Source: Spirometra erinaceieuropaei (Eukaryota; Platyhelminthes; Cestoda; Diphyllobothriidea; Diphyllobothriidae). Taken from it: a stretch of DNA of 64,000 nt. Positions 10,168 through 20,359 of this stretch are shown piece by piece. The DNA lies in the NCBI GenBank assembly GCA_902702965.1, contig CACRXP010000147.1, positions 930,713-994,712 of the forward strand. The letters run 5' to 3'. The number at the start of each line of letters is the position of its first letter. Within the stretch, counting starts at the first letter, position 1. A program made the position numbers and the translations under genes. The notes below the pieces were generated by a model. The model had not been told where the DNA came from. It did not search any database and worked only from the letters and a program-made list of their open reading frames with translations.

Positions 10168-13100
10168 TCAATGAAACAGTGAACGACGGGAACGGCGTTG
10201 GCGCTGGAGAACTGGTTGAGAACGAAGACTCTGGCGTCCGGAACGTTTCTGCGACGGAAAGGGTGGAGATGACAGGGTCTGGAAATCAGACGCTTCGGGC
10301 TCGAAACCTGCCGCTATTTGCAGTTCGGCCTGGGAACACTCAAGGACCGGTTTGCTGTAGGGGGAGTGTGCCTTATTCAGGTTCAGAATTGGCGCCGAGG
10401 CTAGGGGTGTCCCGAAGAGTACCTTCTTAGGCGTTTTTATTGGGCCGTTGAGACCCTTGCGAGGGGAGAGAAGGATGCCGGCACTGCGGTTTGAAGCCGA
10501 ATCATTCCCTGGGGTACTGAATGAAAAGGACATAATTTACGCTACTCAAACGTTTAGAGGGAATTTAAGTGCGTGTCGGAGGTTGCAACGTGTGGTTAAC
10601 TTATGCCAGCAAGCGATTTTCCTTCAGCTGTTCAAACTTCGATTAAACAAAGGACCAGCGAATTCTAGGGTAAAAGCCAGATGACTAGACCAGAAATACA
10701 GTAGCTGGATTATCTCATGAAACGTTAACTGGAATTATGGAGTGCGTTTTCTATTAGGAAGGGTTACTTAAGTGGGTTTGTACAAAGGATTATCGTGTAA
10801 CATAAGCGCATGACTTTTTTTAGTCAAACCAGACTTCTTTCTGGCCACCTACAAAAAGTCAAGCTCGGCAAAAATAACTGAATAAGTGGTGTGCACCTTT
10901 ACATTTATTTTCAACAGCCTCGTAAAGTAGCGTACATTTTATAGAGAACATGCAAAAAAATACTTTTCATGTCCTCATCCGCTAGAAAATTACGTTTTCT
11001 CCAGATATCATGTCTGAAAAAAGAGCGCCTTTTGAAAAAAGTTGTAGTTAGGAGACTTTTTAAGATCGTATATATAGTGTATTTTAGGGTAGTAGACAAT
11101 GGCTCTGATGACCCTATTGAAAACGGAGCGTACAATATAAATGTTAAATGCACATTTTACTAAAATCTTGCTAGTAGCATATATGTTTACGGAAAACGTG
11201 TTTGCAATGCGGGACAGCCCTATATGACCTCTAGTTAATAGTGTGGAGACATATATGATTTTCCTACCGCTGAAAGTATACAACATGTTGTTTGGAAATC
11301 CTAAAGCGTGCTTATATTCGAGGATTGGAAAAGTTTTTAAAACCTAAAGATCTCTTTCTTCAAGTATACAATTTCAAAAGACGTAGTTTGTTGCTAAATG
11401 ATTACAAGGAAGGACATTTCTGGCATATTTTCTATAAAATTCATTTGAGTGTATAAGGGCGATGGAAATCAAGTAGAGAAATAGAAACTGCTTAAGTAGC
11501 CACTTTTGCAGATTTTTACAGACGACCGGAACGAAGCTTACTCAAAAGCCGGGATCTTGGCGCGACAGAAATATCTTGGGATTATGTTACGTGATAATCA
11601 TTATGGTAACCTCACCTAAATAATCCTTCCTAATCGAAAACACGTTTAAGGATTCCGACTGGCATTTAATATATCAAATACTGTTGCTTTTTAATTTCCC
11701 CAGAAATTAAATGCGAACTTTGAGTCGATAAGTTTATTCAAGGTCTATAAGCTCAGAGCGAGAATTTTATGTATGAATATTCGCGCCGAAGTCCATCAGC
11801 CACGGCGGGTAACCGCGTAATATTCATTAACTGTCGACAGGCAGCTAGTAGTATACTTTAGGGTAAGGGGACTACATACTAAATGCACAGGTACTAGCCA
11901 AAAGTCCGTACACGCGTGTTTCGTCGATATTCTCGGTCTGAGCCTATAGACCTTGCATAAACTTTTCTATTCCGAGTTCGTAGATAATTTATGAGGAAAT
12001 TAAAAAGCGACAAATTCTAAATTGGAGTATCTACCAGAAAACATAAGGGGAATGCTGGCGGATCCACTGACGAACCCTCTCAGATGCGCCATACGGCGAC
12101 AGAATATCGGTGAAACATGCGTGTATGGACTTTTGGCTAGTACCTGTACTGCCAGTATGGTATCACCTTACACTAAAAAAATGTCAAATACTGTATAAAC
12201 ATTTGTGAAGGCTTTATGAAAGTTATGCCATAACAACGGAATGTTAGAAATGCGTTTGTTACCTACGATTTTCGGGAAAAAATTAACATTATATAACAAA
12301 CGGGTTTATAAAAAAATAGAGCAGAAGTATAAATAGTAACTTAATTTTAACACATTCCACGGCCATTTCGGAGAGTATCAAGACTTTCGGATGTGCACTC
12401 ATGACAAATTAGGCAAATAAATGAATGTTAAACTCATCGCCGAAACCAAAACACTCTTTTTCCAGTACTTTTAATACGAACTGGATCTCATCCCGATAGA
12501 TCATCGCTATTTATGGGGCTACCAGCGTCATCCGAAAGGGAAAACTTCGATTCCGTGGATAAGTTGGACGTATGATTTGTGGTGGTGAATATCTCCAGAA
12601 ACGCCAGTAGAATATCGTTGGACTAGGCGGAAAATAAATGACTCAGACAAAATTCCGACTCCAAAAGGCCATCAATTAGTCAGCTGGAGTTAGCGGAATG
12701 CAGAAACTACACTGAAGAATCTAATACGGACCAGCAAGGAGCGTAGCAATAAAACCCGAATAATGGCCCCGAGACAAATGCACCGGATCGTTCTAAATAG
12801 GACTTGAAAAAGACGCTGAGATTAATGGCACCAGAGTTCGGCCTTTGACTGCTTGGAAAAGAGAAGATCAAAAAGAGGCTCACGGCGGCATAAAGTCGGA
12901 CCGGTACTTCCGGAAGCTGCTGTTACTGGATAACTGCAACGGAGACAGGGGTGAACGCAAGGCGGTTGTCGGGCTGTAAGGGGCTTGGGCAGATCGGGTG
13001 CTCAGTCGTCCACCAGGAGAGGGACAGGAGGGTGGCGTATCCTCTACACCTCGCTGGACGAGATCGGCCGGAATAGATTGTGCCTGTTTCAGGAGTTTCT

Positions 13101-13771
13101 GAGAGGCTAGGCAGCGGTCGTCGGAAGGGGCTATCGGACTGAGTTGGAGCCGTTTCCTGGAAATGTATGAGGATAAACATAGCTACTTACAGTGTGCAAG
13201 TAGGCATTTAAAGTGACCACAGAAGTGTACCACAGAAAGTGACGCAGCACAGGTGAAACCGCACATGCTTTGGAAGAAAAAAGGGTAAGAGAGATTTTGC
13301 CCGATGTAAAAAGGCATAGAAGTAAACCTCGACAGAAATATTTTGAACTAACCGGGCGGCAGACCCCGACATAATTTTAGCGGTTGGGGAGGCGACAATT
13401 TCGGCGACGGTAGTTCTTGCTGGCGTTGTCTTCCGTAGGAACTCAGCCTCTCCCAGGAACATGGCAGCTTCGTCGAAGACCTGAGGTGATATCGGAACTT
13501 CCGACTTGGAGGACGATATACGTGAAGAGACGGGGCGAGTACCCGAACGTCCAAAAGTTAGCAGTCCACTGTTGCTGAGGGTACTGGCCATCAGAGGCGT
13601 CGAGGGAGCCGGTGCAGGAGAATTGAAAGCGGCCACAAATGGACTAGTGGCAAGTGATTTTTGCTGCGTTGGTGTGCCTACATCAAGAAGGGAGGCGAAG
13701 ACGTTCTTCGGAGGTGTGTTGAGGTAGAAGGATGCGGCGGTCGTAGAAGGGCAATTGGGTGCTGCCAGTGG
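10168..13771 (-). CDS. Host gene with Ser/Pro-rich disordered protein (at least 3 exons, partial)
   Basis: Three minus-strand exons are proposed: 13771-13353, 13156-12880 (or shorter) and 10516-10168. The first ends CCCG|GTTAGT. The second starts after CATACATTTCCAG, and the phase (2 bases + 1 base) fits. In that frame it reads KRLQLSPIAPSDDR and then a TRSAQAPYSPTTALRSPLSP segment. The third begins after TCCTTTTCATTCAG, encodes a SPRKGLNGPIKTPKKVLFGT segment and stops with TGA at 10168-10170. All three share an S/P/T-rich, basic, unstructured composition with TP and SP sites, as in nuclear or mitotic phosphoproteins. I do not recognise the family. The exon 2 to exon 3 donor is weak; exon 2 may instead end at its own TGA (12880-12882). 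The start of the gene is not found. Confidence 0.5.
10699..11683. mobile_element. A-family palindromic element A2
   Basis: This is a diverged copy of A1. It starts at TA|CAGTAGCTGGATTATCTC and ends near AATACTG at 11683. Both arms keep the family blocks: TCATGAAA near the left edge, ATTAGGAAGGGTTACTTAAG and its inverse CTAAATAATCCTTCC, and the ATGTAA/TTACTAAAAT centre. It sits in the proposed intron between exons 2 and 3 of the host gene. The ends are less perfect than in A1 and A3, so it is older. Confidence 0.6.
11685..12170. repeat. B-family repeat, inverted composite (B1)
   Basis: The left part (11685-11940) reads TTTTTAATTTCC, then GTAACCGCGTAATATTCATT, GGCAGCTAGTAGTATAC and ACAGGTACTAGCCAAAAGTCC. 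The right part (about 11936-12170) is an inverted second copy of part of the same family, ending with the reverse complement of CAGGTACTAGCCAAAAGTCC near 12120-12150. Other copies are at 19335-19610, 49316-49680 and 63690-64000. It is non-coding and directly abuts the right end of A2. Confidence 0.6.
12171..12879. other. Intronic, no named feature
   Basis: This A/T-rich sequence lies between the B1 repeat and exon 2 of the host gene. I see no further exon or repeat in it. Confidence 0.35.
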
Positions 13772-14329
13772 CTCTATCAAATGTAAAGAATTTACAGTAG
13801 CTTATTGAAGAAAATAGAATTTCCAGATGAGACTAACTGGGACACTCTGAAGGAGTCACCTGTTTCTCAATGCCTTCCTAAAAGAGCAGCCGGATAGAAG
13901 GCTGAAATCGCGACGACAAACCCGTGCCCCCCACGACTCGATAAAAACTTAGGTAACAACTAGAAATTAGCTCTGGATAAGGAATGACAGTGTCACAATG
14001 AAGACCTTTTTCGATGATAGCATTGAACGCGACTGGCCGTCATAATGATAACAGCTCCGCCTAGATTTCAGTACGTATAAATTTCATAATTTGTATACAG
14101 TGTAATGTCTTGTGATTAGGAGTACCCTCTCCAAACGAGTTGAGACGTAGTTAATTTAGAGCATGACGGGGGTCACAGTTGTAAATGACACGTGGCAGCT
14201 GGGTTGTGTTCCGTTCTTAGCAAATGCAGTACATGCGTGTTGCAGGCGTTAGACGGAGGCTGATGCCACGTCAATCAGTGCACCCAATTTATTACTAGTC
14301 AGCTGACAGGTTTGGACGGTTCACCGGGG

Positions 14330-15545
14330 GAGAGGGGAGAGTGGACAGTTCGAAGAAAAGTTGTCAGCAAAATTGAATATGAAAACGCTGTACAAAAGGT
14401 ATGTAGACGACATTTTTGCTATTGTTGATAACGACGACGAAGCCGAAGACCTACTTGTTGCCATGAACAGTCTCCATCCTAAGATTAAATTCACAATGGA
14501 GAAGGAGCAGTGCAACAAGCTTTCTTTTCTGGATGTCCTCATGACTAGACAGGAAGATGGTTCAATAAGGCGATCTGTTTTCCAAAAGGATGCATCGAAA
14601 GGCCAATACCTGCACTTTTTAGCTTTGTCCCAATACAACGAAGGCGAAATTTGGTTTACACACTATTCCAAAAGGCAAGAAACATTTGCTCTATTGAAAC
14701 GATAGATCATGAAATTTCTTTCCTCAAAACAGCCCTGCTTAAACGGGGATATCCAACACGATTCATCGAAAAGTATAGCAACAATTTACGGCCAGAATTG
14801 ACAGCAATCGGTTCCGAAAAAGCCGGTTGTAATATCCTTACCCTTCAAGGGTGACAACATCTAAAATACCATCAAGCGGCGATTGAGATGCGCCATTGAA
14901 AGAACATACAACTCAGATGAACTCATATTCTGCAGCCATACTAAGGCTATATAAATTCTACGGGCGAAGGATGCCTTGCCACTGGGCTCCACTTCGAATT
15001 GTGTTTACGAATTTACATGCACTTGTGGATGCAAGTACATTGGGCGAACGCAAAGGCAACTGGCAGCCAGAGCAGTTGAGCACCTGCCTAAATGGCTTCT
15101 AAAGCAGGAGAATAAGATTCCACGGTCTTCTATTACAAAACACCTCCTTGATAGTGGTCATTCAGTTGACCCCAAAACATCTTTTCGAGTATTAGTTCGA
15201 GCACGAACAACTCAGTTACTGCGCTACCTGGAGGCAGCCTACATACGGCGGGAGAAACCCGACCTATGTAAACAGTTAGAACACATGGTCAGCCCCAGCT
15301 TGCCCTGGTAGACCTGAGCCCTTTTGATTTACGAAATCCCTCGACGAGTTTACTTCCCCACTTTCTTTCCTATGTTGCGTTTTGAAGTTACAATTTTATT
15401 GATTAGTCTACGTGCAGCATACAATGACCCTGCTGTTTTACACTGATTTTCTCTGTCGAAGTTCAAACCTCTGTACCCCTCTCACTTGTTATCTGTGTTA
15501 TGCAACGACAGGCTGCAGTTGATAGGCCGTCGCGAAATTTACTGG
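14330..15545 (+). pseudogene. Penelope-like element, RT end plus GIY-YIG (PLE-b)
   Basis: The reverse-transcriptase catalytic box is visible as YKRYVDDIFAIVD at about 14390-14430, followed by the LSFLDVLMTR segment typical of PLE RTs. A frameshift near 14640-14655 moves the thumb region to the next frame (FQKARNI, RGYPTRFIEKY). After two stop codons the frame reaches an apparently complete GIY-YIG domain at about 14995-15290: CVYEFTCTCGCKYIGRTQRQ, LPKWL, LLDSGHSVD, a Glu in YLEAAYI and an LPW end. The tail to 15545 includes a block shared with 49200-49315. It is the 3' half of a type I PLE, inactive because of the shift and stops. Confidence 0.85.
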
Positions 15546-16210
15546 TTCCAAAAAAATCTGCTGTCCATGCCTGCTTTAAGTTGTGCAGCACCAACCGCGA
15601 TCTCTCCTCCCTCATCCGGTGTCAAGACAGGGAGCTAAGTCGATAATAGCATCCCCTATCCCATGATAATTCAACGCACTTACTACTACAACCAGTCAAG
15701 TGCACCAACGGTCGTGGCTTGGATGGTTGCCACCGGATAAGAGGGCTTGGTCGAAATGAGAGCAAGACAGCAACAACTTCTTAGAGTGGCCTGTAGGACA
15801 TCTGTCACCTCAGTGAGATCCAAGGCCGCTCTATTTTTAAGTATGGTTAATGTGGAATTAGAGATTAGCGCGTGTTTGGCACGCAGATGCAGCCCCATCA
15901 GCAGTCATTTCGACTTTGTCCTGTTATCGGAAAGTAGTGGATGTGGGAGAGATAGGGAGAGGGAATGAAGTAGATGCGTCACAAGCCAGCTTCATCGGGC
16001 AGATCGCCACTACGTCAACATCAGACTGTGATGGACCCTGTTGCCAGAAAAGAAAACTCACGAATGGAAGAGAGTATGCGTATCCCAGGCTTTTGTTTAA
16101 AAGAAAACGAAGACACGATCACTGGGACGGTAGATTTAGTGGCCCTAGCTTTTGAACTTGAACTGGAGTTCATCATCAGAGACTGCTAGAGTGCAGCAAC
16201 GTGCGAACAT
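15546..16210. other. Unassigned
   Basis: Overlapping open frames occur on both strands at 15690-15970, for example a 70-codon minus-strand frame beginning GLHLRAKHALISN. Neither has clear splice sites. It could hold an upstream exon of the 10.2-13.8 kb gene, but I cannot decide. Confidence 0.3.
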
Positions 16211-16691
16211 TTATATCGTTGTGTCGTGAGGGGGGGAGGGGGAACTACGTCCGTGGCGTTCTGTAGCCTCAGACACATTCTTTATGCATGGTAGGGTGTG
16301 CCAAATTGTTGGTGTCTCTATTCTGTTTGTCCGGCGTGGGTGCGCGCGTATACAGCGGCTGATGAAACTATTTGGGTAGCCGTTCTTTGTTAATTGGTCC
16401 CTGAGATGCCGTAATTCTTGCATCCTTCCTTCGGGCTCGCTACAGTGCGTTTTTACGCGGTCGAAAAGCGCCCTCACACAGTCCCGTTTGTGCACCAATG
16501 GGTGGTTGCTATGATAGTTGAGGACCTGAGTTGTATTGATAGCCTTTCTGTACATTGTAATGCTGAGTTTACCATCAGGTGTGCGCGTGACGAGCACGTC
16601 AAGGAAGGGTAGTTTCTCGGCCTCCTCGTCTTCTATTGTAAACGTACTGTCGGGGAAGATGTTGTTAAGCAAGTCTTGAAAACCCGATAGC
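16211..16691 (-). pseudogene. Penelope-like element RT fragment (PLE-c)
   Basis: The minus-strand frame starts around 16690 with SGFQDLLNNIFPDSTF and runs through LPFLDVLVTR, YRKAINTTQVLNYHSNHP, KRDCVRALFDR and NGYPNSF to ALP-like CIKNVSEATER. These are the palm/thumb and linker of a type II PLE. The YMDD box itself is missing on this strand: it lies on the plus strand of the inverted neighbour at 16692-16860. The GIY-YIG domain is also absent. After SEATER the sequence no longer looks like PLE. Confidence 0.75.
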
Positions 16692-16850
16692 CTGGAAAAG
16701 GTTGCTTTCAGCCACTACAAACCTGCGTATTGGCGCCGATACATGGACGATACATTCGTCATTATTGAAAAGGACAGGCTATCGGGTTTTCAAGACTTGC
16801 TTAACAGCACCTTCCCCGACATTCAGTTTACAAGAAAAGACGAGGAGGCC
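16619..16850. repeat. Inverted repeat joining PLE-c and PLE-d
   Basis: The arms 16619-16691 and 16778-16850 are about 73 bp each with roughly ten mismatches and an 86-bp spacer. The first 30 bases of the arm (starting GGCTATCGGGTTTTCAAGAC) are identical. Confidence 0.75.
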
Positions 16851-16860
16851 GTCCCAGTGA
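16692..16860 (+). pseudogene. Penelope-like element RT catalytic fragment (PLE-d)
   Basis: The plus strand encodes HYKPAYWRRYMDDTFVIIEK and then SGFQDLLNSTFPDIQF, the catalytic YMDD box and the following helix of a type II PLE RT. The last 73 bp (16778-16850) are an inverted copy of 16619-16691. PLE-c and PLE-d therefore stand head to head. Confidence 0.7.
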
Positions 16861-17906
16861 TCGTGCCTTCGTCTTTTTTTAAAGGAAAGAAAACTAACTG
16901 AGAAAGTCGAACGGGGGAAGTTTGGTGCCGAATATCATAAATAAATGCCCAAACAGTCACCATGCATTCTCCAGTGCGTGGGCTCAGGCGTTTCCCTCCC
17001 CGGTGACCGCAAAGCGGGTCCGTGGGCAGAGGGACCAGTGTGTCCGGCAGTGGGATCATGCGCTGTCAGAGCCGAACGTGACTAGAGCTCAGGAGGTGGT
17101 GCTTAGAGACGACAAAGAACCATAAAATGTTGGCGCAAATCGACTTATCTAGATCAGGACAAGAAGAGCTCAGCAAAGCGAAACGCCAGTGGGAAAGGCA
17201 ACACAGACAAAGGGCATGGCATAGGTCCCGAACAAGCAGGAAAATGCGCTCCGGTAATTTGAGCAAAATTCGTCTAAAATATTTGTTTTCGATATAGAGG
17301 GCGGTTCAGATGTAATTGAACCCTGATTATTATTAAAAGATGCAAATGAATAGAAGGAAATGTTATTCCATAAGTTACGGTAAATGTTCGAAGTGTAAAC
17401 CTTGCGAATGAACCTTCGAATCGAGGGACGTATTCATACTTCTAAAAATTATTATTACTCGGGCCACGACAATAATGATGGTATAGACATTAGAATGAAT
17501 CATTTGATGCATCACTTCCATCAAAATCGGACAAACTGGAAACACTGCAAACGAGGATAGACCTGGTGCGTCAATAACAGTACAGGCTATAGCTAGTCAA
17601 GATTTGGTAGCAGCATCCTGCGTCAATAGCCCCCGAAAATCTCAGAGACGGGCTTCTGCAATCGTCTTTACAACGGATAACGCCGGCTATCGGCTTGCAC
17701 CGCATATCGTCCGTGTGGACTTCAGGCTCTTGACGCAGATGACGGAGACAGACGTAATCCATTTCGTAAAGCTTTCGTGGCTGCATGCGAAGAGTCCCCC
17801 TACTTTTTAAACCACATTATCTGGTCGAACGAAACCTGCTTAAAACTAAATGGTCGGACGAATCGAGACAACTGCGTCTATTGGTCAGCTTCAAATCCAC
17901 ATGACA
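16861..17906. other. Unassigned
   Basis: After PLE-d the frame decays and I see no recognisable coding sequence or repeat. Short frames near 16823-17266 and 17571-17810 lack support. Confidence 0.35.
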
Positions 17907-17908
17907 TA

Positions 17909-18889
17909 CAGTGAGTGACCGATCTCATGAAATGTTGGCTGAATTTCTGAAATGCGTTTTCGGTTAGGCAGGATTACTTAGGCGCGGCTGTAATACTGGA
18001 TTATCTTGCAGCATAATCCTATAAAATTTCAGACTCGGCAGGAGGTCAGCTTTTGAATGCACTGCTTTTCAATCTCCTGTAGAAACCGTACAAGGTACAA
18101 AATGGCTACTTAAGTCGCGTGCATTTTTCCCACTGATTTGCGATGGTCTCGCAAATTTAAATATATTTTTGGAGAAACCACGAACGAAAATATGCTTTCC
18201 TTCAATCGTTTAATAGAGAAACATGTCATCTTCATATTTTATACTGGCAGTAGGAGTACAATTAGGTTTTAAAAATCTTTCCTAATTCCCGAATCATTTG
18301 GAGTCTGATCGGACGTTGCATTAGCGCTTCGTGATGTCAGTCTACAAGGTGCATGCGTTCAGCGTAAAGAAAATCACATATTCTTCCATGTCTTCAAAAA
18401 GATACCGTATGGAGTCCATAAAATTTTGCAATGGATGCAGACTATGTTGTACATTTCATGAGGAGCAGTGGTAAAAGGACAAGTGCGATGCTGTATGGTG
18501 GACATTGCACGGCCTTAAGTAATCTCATAATTAGAAACCTTTTTAAAACCTAGTTATACTCCTTCTTCGGATATAAAATATAAAAAATGACATGTTTCCC
18601 TATCAAACGACTGAAAGAAAGCATATTTTTGTTCGTATTTTCTCCGAAAATATATTTCAGTCGCAAGACCATTGAAAACCAATGTAAAATTGCATGCTAC
18701 TTAACCAGTCATTCTTTATCAAGTACAGTTTCTACAGGGGATTGAAAAGCCGACAACCTGCCGAGTCTGAGATTTTATAGGATTATGCTGCAAGATGGTC
18801 AGTATAACAACCGAGCCTAAGTAATCCTTCCTAATCAAAAACGCATTTCAGTATTTCAGCCAACATTTCATGAGATCGGTCACTCACTG
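17909..18889. mobile_element. A-family palindromic element A3
   Basis: It begins TA|CAGTGAGTGACCGATCTCATG and ends CATGAGATCGGTCACTCACTG|TA, a near-perfect terminal inverted repeat. The arms (about 17909-18282 and 18535-18889) pair over about 355-375 bp. The centre is about 250 bp. TA duplications flank both ends (17907-17908, 18890-18891). It has the same architecture and length as A1 (981 against 993 bp), and no transposase. Confidence 0.75.
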
Positions 18890-19334
18890 TATTGCAACAG
18901 GAGCCTCATTTGCCCGAGGTTCCTGCTTTAGGTGGCACGTTCAGCATAGGATTAATAGGCCCGTTATTCTTTGCTAACACAGTGACGCCCGAATCATATC
19001 ATGTTAAATTAAAAGTTGTGGCCTGTAGTGTCTCAACGCGCAGATGATATTCACTGATTTGTGCTTCAGCAGAATGGCGGCGCCGCTGCTCATTAATGGT
19101 CTCTCTGTCCGAGAGCCGCCCGATGAACATTTTCCGGGTGGCCATCGCGGTGCCGTGAAACGGCCTGCAGGGTCCCCAGACCTCAATATTCTCGACTTCA
19201 GCAATAAACGAAAAAAGCTTGATGATCTGAAGCAGAGCATCAGAAAGACATGGGCAGATATCAGACCGAGGACGTGCAAAAAGTAACTGACTTAGCCATT
19301 AGATGATGTCGCAACACTAGTGCAAATAATGATC

Positions 19335-19610
19335 TATATGCCTTGTTTAATTTCCGTGGAAATGAATGCGCAAACTTGGAGTAAATCCTTCGGAACAGAC
19401 CTTTTCAGGCGCGGTCCGAAAATGGATGTGAATGTTTGAGCTGGAATGCATCAGCTACTGGGAAATAACCGCGTAATATTCAAAAACCAACAACAGGCAG
19501 CCAGTAGTATACAATTGTGTAATTATTTGCTGTACTGACAACAAAGGTAGAAGCTAAAAAGGCCGTGTTGTCGTAACAGTAAATAATTACACAATGGTCT
19601 ATATTTTGAA
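19335..19610 (+). repeat. B-family repeat copy (B2) with terminal hairpin
   Basis: It carries the family blocks TTTAATTTCC, GCATCAGCTACTGGGAAATA, AACCGCGTAATATTC and GGCAGCCAGTAGTATACAATT. It ends in a strong hairpin at 19514-19595, a 30-base arm starting ATTGTGTAATTATTTGCTG and its inverse. The minus-oriented copy at 63690-64000 has the same TAATTACACAAT block. Confidence 0.55.
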
Positions 19611-19799
19611 CACTTGTTGTAACTTTGTGTAATAAACTTTTGTTCCATTCATTTGTAACTTTTGATAGTAAAAACTGGGTTTCGGTTACATGTGGGCCGT
19701 CTGTTTTGATTCCTTAGCCCCTAGGTTCGATTCCTTCCATCGTCAGTCCTTGTTGCGGATAATGACACTAGATGGTATACCGCCAAAAAATCATTGCCA

Positions 19800-20287
19800 A
19801 TGATTAAAGCTATTACTGCTCCAGCACAGGGTGAGTTCTGATCCGTAACAATTTCCCAAACTGTTTTGTATTCCGTCTGGCGTTCGACAGGGTTGTATCC
19901 TGTTGCCCATTCTGTTCAACTACGCTATTGACTGGATTAACTGGAGGGCCCTACAAGAAGATGACAGTGTTGAATTTGCACCCGAACACCGGCTGACTGG
20001 TCCCAACTATGCCGGAGATATGGCCGTACTAGGTTCAAGTTTTGGTGGTCTCCAGTCTATGGTGTCACGGGTGAACGAGGTCGCTAAATTGGTCAGTTTA
20101 TCCATAAGCGCTGGGAAGACTGGTGTTTTCAAGCTATATCCTTGACCGGTAGAAGGCACCCTTCGGCTGTCAACTTGAAGTAGATAGTTTTAAATACCTC
20201 GGGGCGAGGCTGCTGCCGAATGGACAACGCCGTCTCCGAACCGATGCTGCCCGCTGCGTTTTCTAAAGCTTTAGAAAATACCTATGA
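19800..20287 (+). pseudogene. LINE reverse-transcriptase fragment, RTE-like
   Basis: The plus-strand translation shows the RT palm: a GVRQGC-like SVWRSTGLY/GCILLPILFNYAIDWINWRA segment, then HRLTGPNYAGDMAVLGSS. The YADD box has become YAGD, so the second catalytic Asp environment is damaged. AGKTGVF and then, in a shifted frame, the VDSFKYLGARLLPNGQ motif follow before the assembly gap. This is an RTE/CR1-type LINE fragment, broken by frameshifts and truncated by the N run. The fragment at 22700-23075 is from the same kind of element but an earlier segment. Confidence 0.75.
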
Positions 20288-20359
20288 NNNNNNNNNNNNN
20301 NNNNNNNNNNNNNNNNNNNNNNNNNNNNNNNNNNNNNNNNNNNNNNNNNNNNNNNNNNN
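20288..20359. other. Assembly gap (72 N)
   Basis: 72 undetermined bases. The sequence on the right does not obviously continue the LINE frame. Confidence 1.

Noticed and set aside
12923..13180. 85-codon minus-strand frame
   Set aside because: It runs across the acceptor into the intron, and its frame does not match the phase of the upstream exon.
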